Shown here piece by piece: positions 3,390 to 6,754 of a DNA stretch of 6,754 bases. A model generated the notes under the pieces. That model did no database searches. It was not told the origin of the DNA and was given only the letters and a program-made list of their open reading frames with translations. Numbering within the stretch: position 1 is the stretch's first letter; every line of letters begins with the position of its first letter. Location: contig JAOPYP010000764.1 in the NCBI GenBank assembly GCA_025964635.1, forward strand, positions 1-6,754. Direction: 5' to 3'. The translations under genes were made by a program, and so were the position numbers. This DNA comes from Actinomycetes bacterium (lineage in GTDB: Bacteria > Actinomycetota > Actinomycetes > Streptosporangiales > Streptosporangiaceae).

Positions 3390-6059
3390 CTAGCGCAGGT
3401 CGCCGGTGGTCAGCCCGGCGGGTGCCTCGGGCAGCGTGACCAGGCCCATCTCCGCGGCATTGGCCAGCAGGGGATGCCGGGGCACGACCCGGAGCGTGTA
3501 GCCGAACGGCCCCGGGCGGCCCAGCTCGGCCTTGCCCACGAAGCGGGCCACGCCGTCGTCGGGCCCGTCTTCCACGGTGAGCGGGCTGACCGCCGGGTTG
3601 AGGATCTCGTCCGCGTCACCGACCCGGCCGTACACGACCTCGACGCTCACGTCCTCGGGGGACAGCCCGCCGAGGCCCACCGTGGCCCGCACCACCAGGC
3701 TGCCGCCGGGACCCTGGTCGCCGTCCTCGCCCTCCACGTGCTCGATGCGGACCCCGCCCCAGGACCGGATGACCCGGCGTTTCCAGGCGGCCAGCTCGCG
3801 GGCGGCCGCGAACGGTTCCGCCCGGCCCGTGGCGCCCGATCCCGACGCGCGGGGCACCCCGTCGGTGAGCGCGCGGGAGGCCAGGGCCGCGGGGATGTAC
3901 AGCTCCTCCACGTACTCGCGGACCATCCGGGAGGCCTGGACCCGGGGGCCCAGGGCCCGCAGCGTGTGCCCGACCATCTCCAGCCAGCGGCGGGGCAGCC
4001 CATCGGCCCCGGTGTCGTAGAACCGGGGCGCCACCGTCTGGCTGAGCAGCTCGTACAGCGCGTGGGACTCGAGCTCATCGCGCCGCTCCGGGTCCTCCAC
4101 GCCGTCGGCGGACGGGATCGCCCAGCCGTCGGCGCCGTCGTACCACTCGTCCCACCAGCCGTCCCGGACGGACAGGTTCAGGCCGCCGTTGAGCGCGGAC
4201 TTCATGCCCGACGTGCCGCACGCCTCCAGCGGCCGCAGCGGGTTGTTCAGCCACACGTCGCAGCCCTGGACCAGGGCACTGGCCATGGCCATGTCGTAAT
4301 CGGGGAGGAACACGATGCGGTGCCGCACCCGCGGGTTGTCGGCGAACTGGACCATCTGCTGGATGAGCCGCTTGCCGCCGTCGTCGGCCGGGTGCGCCTT
4401 GCCCGCGATGACCAGCTGCACCGGCCGGTCCGGGTCGAGCAGCAGCGCGGTCAGCCGGGCCGGGTCGTGCAGCATCAGGGTGAGCCGCTTGTAGGAGGGC
4501 ACCCGGCGGGCGAATCCGATGGTCAGCACGCCCTCGTCGAGGACCTCGTCGGTCCAGCCCAGCTCCGCCTCGCTGGCCCCGCGCTGCTTCCACGAGGCGC
4601 GCAGCCGCTGCCGGGCCAGCGTGACCAGCCGGGACCGCAGCGCCCGGCGGATCTCCCACAGCCGGGCCGGGGCGGTGTGCGCGACGCGCTCCCAGGCGTG
4701 GCCGTCCTCGGGCAGCTGCCGGGCCGCGGCCGAGTCCTGGGGGACCGCGCTGGCCAGGTCCAGGACCTCCTGGGCGACCCAGGTGGGGGCGTGCACGCCG
4801 TTGGTGATCGAGCCGATCGGCACCTGGGCGGTATCGAACCCTGGCCACAGGCCGGCGAACATCTCCCGGCTGACCTCGCCGTGCAGCTGGCTGACGCCGT
4901 TCACCCGCTGGGCCAGCCGCATGCCCATCACGGCCATGTTGAACACGGCCGGGTCGCCGCCCGGGAACGTCTCCGCACCCAGGGCCAGCACCCGGTCGGT
5001 GGGCAGCGCCGGATCGGCGGCGGCCCCGCTGAAGTGCCGTTCCACCAGGTCGCGGCTGAACCGGTCGATCCCGGCGGGCACCGGGGTGTGCGTGGTGAAC
5101 ACGGTGCCGGCCCGGCACATCTCGATGGCCTCCTCGAAGCTGAGGCCCTGCTCGGCGTACTCCCGGATGCGCTCCACGCCGAGGAAGCCGGCGTGCCCCT
5201 CGTTGGTGTGGAAGACCTCCGGCTCGGCGTGTCCGGTCAGCGCGCAGAACGCCCGGAGCGCGCGGACTCCGCCCATGCCCAGCAGCAGCTCCTGGCGGAG
5301 CCGGTGGTCGCCGCCGCCGCCATACAGCCGGTCGGTGACCTCGCGCAGCGCGGGCTCGTTCTCCTCCACGTACGAGTCGAGCAGCAGCAGCGGCACCCGG
5401 CCGACCTGGGCCACCCAGATCTGGGCGGCCAGCAGCTTGCCCTCGGCCAGCGCCACGCTGACCCGCACGGCGTTCCCGTCGGGGGCGCGGAGCAGGGTGA
5501 GCGGCAGCCCGTTCGGGTCGCCGGCGGGGTAGCGCTCCGTCTGCCAGCCCTCGGGCGACAGGGACTGGGTGAAGTACCCGTGCCGGTACAGCAGCCCCAC
5601 CCCGATCAGCGGCACCCCCAGGTCGCTGCCGGCCTTGAGATGATCACCGGCCAGGATGCCCAGGCCGCCGGAGTACTGCGGCAGCGCCTGGGTGATCCCG
5701 TACTCCGGCGAGAAGTAGGCGATCGCGGCGGGCGGCCCGGGCGGCCCGCCGCGGCCGTCCGCGTGCAGCTGGTACCACCGCGGCCCGGACATGTACTGGT
5801 CCAGGTCACGGGCCGCGTCGCCGAGCCGCCGCAGGAACGCCTGGTCGTGGCCCAGGCTCTCGAGCTGGGACGGCGGCACCTCGCCGAGCAGCGCGACCGG
5901 GTCGTGGCCGGACGCTTCCCACCCCGCCGGGTCGATCGCCGCGAACAGGTCCCGGGTCTCGGCATGCCAGGACCAGCGGAGGTTCAGCGTGAGGTCGCGC
6001 AGGGGGGCGAGCGATTCCGGCAGCGCGGCACGGACGGTAAAGCGGCGGATGGCTCTCAC
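3390..6059 (-). CDS. glgP: Alpha-glucan (glycogen) phosphorylase with DUF3417 N-terminal domain
   Basis: Removes terminal alpha-1,4-linked glucose from glycogen with phosphate to give glucose-1-phosphate; PLP-dependent and cytoplasmic. An 889-residue product starts at GTG 6059. Residues about 10-115 are the DUF3417 region (LTLNLRWSWHAETRDLFAAI, 23-42). The phosphorylase core follows with AYFSPEYGI (114-122), QYSGGLGILAGDHLK (128-142), HTNEGHAG (284-291), TTHTPVPAG (322-330), GSITNGVH (416-423) and GFARRVPSYKR (515-525), where R519 and K524 align with the phosphate-site Arg/Lys of animal phosphorylase. EACGTSGMK (612-620) carries the PLP lysine, K620. A beta-rich tail (about 765-880), ending GYTLRVVPRHPLLANAAEMG, is normal for this actinobacterial subfamily, so the gene is intact. 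The open frame extends 56 codons upstream to 6227, but family alignment (VRAIRRFTVRA) and a -10 box just upstream favour the GTG. It diverges from glgE, as in mycobacteria. Confidence 0.96.
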   Translation of the reverse strand: MRAIRRFTVRAALPESLAPLRDLTLNLRWSWHAETRDLFAAIDPAGWEASGHDPVALLGEVPPSQLESLGHDQAFLRRLGDAARDLDQYMSGPRWYQLHADGRGGPPGPPAAIAYFSPEYGITQALPQYSGGLGILAGDHLKAGSDLGVPLIGVGLLYRHGYFTQSLSPEGWQTERYPAGDPNGLPLTLLRAPDGNAVRVSVALAEGKLLAAQIWVAQVGRVPLLLLDSYVEENEPALREVTDRLYGGGGDHRLRQELLLGMGGVRALRAFCALTGHAEPEVFHTNEGHAGFLGVERIREYAEQGLSFEEAIEMCRAGTVFTTHTPVPAGIDRFSRDLVERHFSGAAADPALPTDRVLALGAETFPGGDPAVFNMAVMGMRLAQRVNGVSQLHGEVSREMFAGLWPGFDTAQVPIGSITNGVHAPTWVAQEVLDLASAVPQDSAAARQLPEDGHAWERVAHTAPARLWEIRRALRSRLVTLARQRLRASWKQRGASEAELGWTDEVLDEGVLTIGFARRVPSYKRLTLMLHDPARLTALLLDPDRPVQLVIAGKAHPADDGGKRLIQQMVQFADNPRVRHRIVFLPDYDMAMASALVQGCDVWLNNPLRPLEACGTSGMKSALNGGLNLSVRDGWWDEWYDGADGWAIPSADGVEDPERRDELESHALYELLSQTVAPRFYDTGADGLPRRWLEMVGHTLRALGPRVQASRMVREYVEELYIPAALASRALTDGVPRASGSGATGRAEPFAAARELAAWKRRVIRSWGGVRIEHVEGEDGDQGPGGSLVVRATVGLGGLSPEDVSVEVVYGRVGDADEILNPAVSPLTVEDGPDDGVARFVGKAELGRPGPFGYTLRVVPRHPLLANAAEMGLVTLPEAPAGLTTGDLR

Positions 6060-6067
6060 GGGCAGTG

Positions 6068-6097
6068 ACCCTAATCGCCCGGAGTAGATGCCGCGAA
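6068..6097 (-). promoter_or_regulatory. Candidate glgP promoter giving a leaderless transcript
   Basis: The minus strand reads TTCGCG (6097-6092), an 18-base spacer, then TAGGGT (6073-6068), which ends eight bases before the GTG start of glgP. The -10 fits TAnnnT and the -35 matches three of six bases. Transcription would start at or within a few bases of the GTG, so the mRNA would be leaderless or nearly so. This agrees with the poor ribosome site. Confidence 0.45.
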
Positions 6098-6143
6098 CCG
6101 GGCAGGGGAATTGGGCCGGGGGCGATAGGCGCAGGGCCTGCCC

Positions 6144-6164
6144 GGGGCCGCGCCGGGCGGCCCC
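6144..6164. promoter_or_regulatory. 21-bp dyad at the centre of the glgP-glgE divergent region
   Basis: GGGGCCGC-GCCGG-GCGGCCCC has perfect eight-base arms and a five-base spacer. It lies about 85-90 bp from each start codon, so it could be a shared operator acting on both promoters. It could also be a secondary-structure element from extreme GC content. The rest of the 196-bp region shows nothing else distinct. Confidence 0.35.
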
Positions 6165-6220
6165 TGGGCGGCGGCGGTGAAGGCCCCGGGTACGCACGGT
6201 CAACAGCAGGCAGGCCCCCT

Positions 6221-6249
6221 CGCACACAGTCCCCCAGAGTGGGTAACTT
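6221..6249 (+). promoter_or_regulatory. Candidate glgE promoter giving a leaderless transcript
   Basis: TAACTT (6244-6249) fits the TAnnnT -10 pattern and ends six bases before the GTG at 6256, the expected distance to a transcription start at the G of the start codon. The -35 at 17 bases, CGCACA (6221-6226), matches only the last three bases of TTGACA. AAGGGG abuts the start codon with no usable ribosome-site spacing. Confidence 0.45.
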
Positions 6250-6255
6250 CAAGGG

Positions 6256-6754
6256 GTGATAGGACGCATTCCCATCCTGGACGTCGAGCCCGTCCTGGAG
6301 TGCGGGCGCCGCCCCGCTAAGGCGGTAACAGGGGAAACCTTCGAGGTCAGCGCCACCGTGTTCCGGGAAGGGCACGAGGTGCTGGGCGCCGGCGTGGTGC
6401 TGCGCGGGCCCGGCGGGGAGCGATCCCCGCTGGTCTACATGCATGAACTCGCCCCCGGTACCGACCGCCACGGCGCGGAAGTGACCGTGACGGCCGAAGG
6501 GCTCTGGCATTTCCAGGTCGAGGCGTGGGGCGATCCCATCGCGCACTGGCGGCACGACGCCGCGATCAAGGTGCCACGAGGCCTGGAGACCGAGCTCATG
6601 CTGGCCGAGGGGGCGCTGCTGTTCGAGCGGGCGGCCCGGGGGGTCCGGGGAACCGGCCAGACCGCCCGGACCGGCCAGACCGCCCGGACCGGCCAGACAG
6701 CCCAGGCCGGCCAGGCGGCCCAGGCCGGCCAGGCGGCCCAGGCCGGGGAGCGCT
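6256..6754 (+). CDS. glgE: Maltose-1-phosphate maltosyltransferase GlgE (N-terminal 166 residues; 3' end outside window)
   Basis: GlgE transfers maltosyl units from alpha-maltose-1-phosphate onto the ends of alpha-1,4-glucan in the TreS-Pep2-GlgE-GlgB route. The N-terminal part in view matches the family throughout: GRIPILDVEPVLECGRRPAK (3-22), VTGETFEVSATVFREGH (24-40), LAPGTDRHGAEVTV (65-78), GLWHFQVEAWGDPIAHWRH (82-100) and LETELMLAEGALLFERAA (110-127), close to Streptomyces GlgE. The GTG at 6256 must be the start or very near it, because a TAA in frame lies at 6244-6246. From residue 133 the sequence departs from the family into a six-residue tandem repeat (TGQTAR-type) where relatives have a helical segment after ERAA. 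The frame stays open to the window edge. The catalytic GH13 domain lies beyond the window, so activity cannot be checked. It diverges from glgP, giving a glucan synthesis/breakdown pair. Confidence 0.95.
   Translation, partial: MIGRIPILDVEPVLECGRRPAKAVTGETFEVSATVFREGHEVLGAGVVLRGPGGERSPLVYMHELAPGTDRHGAEVTVTAEGLWHFQVEAWGDPIAHWRHDAAIKVPRGLETELMLAEGALLFERAARGVRGTGQTARTGQTARTGQTAQAGQAAQAGQAAQAGER
6652..6754 (+). repeat. 18-bp in-frame tandem repeat inside glgE, five full units plus a partial
   Basis: Units start at 6652, 6670, 6688, 6706 and 6724, with a partial unit at 6742. Units 1 and 2 are identical (ACCGGCCAGACCGCCCGG), units 4 and 5 are identical (GCCGGCCAGGCGGCCCAG), and unit 3 is intermediate. 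They encode TGQTAR, TGQTAR, TGQTAQ, AGQAAQ, AGQAAQ, then AGER. The pattern of identical neighbours indicates recent slippage or unequal exchange. The 18-bp length keeps the frame. Confidence 0.9.

Noticed and set aside
3474..6068. 864-codon plus-strand open frame antisense to almost all of glgP
   Set aside because: It mirrors glgP through high-GC codon structure. The product is low-complexity, rich in His, Arg, Val, Gln and Pro with no domain, whereas the minus strand encodes an intact phosphorylase.
6060..6227. 56-codon N-terminal extension of GlgP
   Set aside because: The extension is Arg/Pro/Gly-rich and absent from relatives, whose proteins begin at the equivalent of RAIRRFTVRA. A -10-like box lies inside the extension.
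5806..6555. 249-codon minus-strand frame across the glgP-glgE divergent region
   Set aside because: It overlaps the glgP 5' end in another frame and runs antisense through glgE, both certain from family motifs. It is a GC-driven shadow.

Overview
The window is 6.75 kb of very GC-rich DNA with strong G/C at third codon positions. A BldC protein, a GlgE maltosyltransferase beside a DUF3417-type glycogen phosphorylase, and a Hanks-type kinase all point to an actinomycete, probably a morphologically complex one. Nothing in the sequence fixes the genus.

Layout. Five genes read leftward on the minus strand. In transcription order they are: an alpha-glucan phosphorylase (glgP, 6059 to 3390); a 442-bp non-coding gap rich in repeats and dyads; bldC (2947 to 2729); an enoyl-CoA hydratase (2600 to 1821); an unrecognised 136-residue protein (1651 to 1241); and a Ser/Thr protein kinase (from 1125, running off the left edge). 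One gene reads rightward: glgE starts at 6256, diverges from glgP and runs off the right edge.

How the genes fit together. GlgE extends alpha-1,4-glucan from maltose-1-phosphate and GlgP breaks alpha-glucan down to glucose-1-phosphate, so the right third is a make/break pair for storage glucan with a shared 196-bp divergent promoter region. The same pairing occurs in mycobacteria. Both genes begin with GTG a few bases after a plausible -10 box and lack a well-spaced ribosome site, which suggests leaderless transcripts. BldC is a small MerR-like developmental regulator. The hydratase, the unknown protein and the kinase have no evident direct link to glucan metabolism. Each is separated from its neighbour by more than 100 bp, so they are probably separate or only loosely coupled transcription units.

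Most unusual points. There is an 18-bp in-frame tandem repeat inside the N-terminal part of glgE. The region upstream of bldC holds a 30-bp dyad, a repeated TTATGCAA element and a 32-codon upstream reading frame that contains a TTA codon and overlaps the bldC start as ATGA. A 14-codon upstream frame overlaps the start of the unknown gene in the same way. I see no mobile element, CRISPR array, tRNA or rRNA, and no clear new multi-gene system; the gene content is largely conserved actinobacterial housekeeping and regulation.
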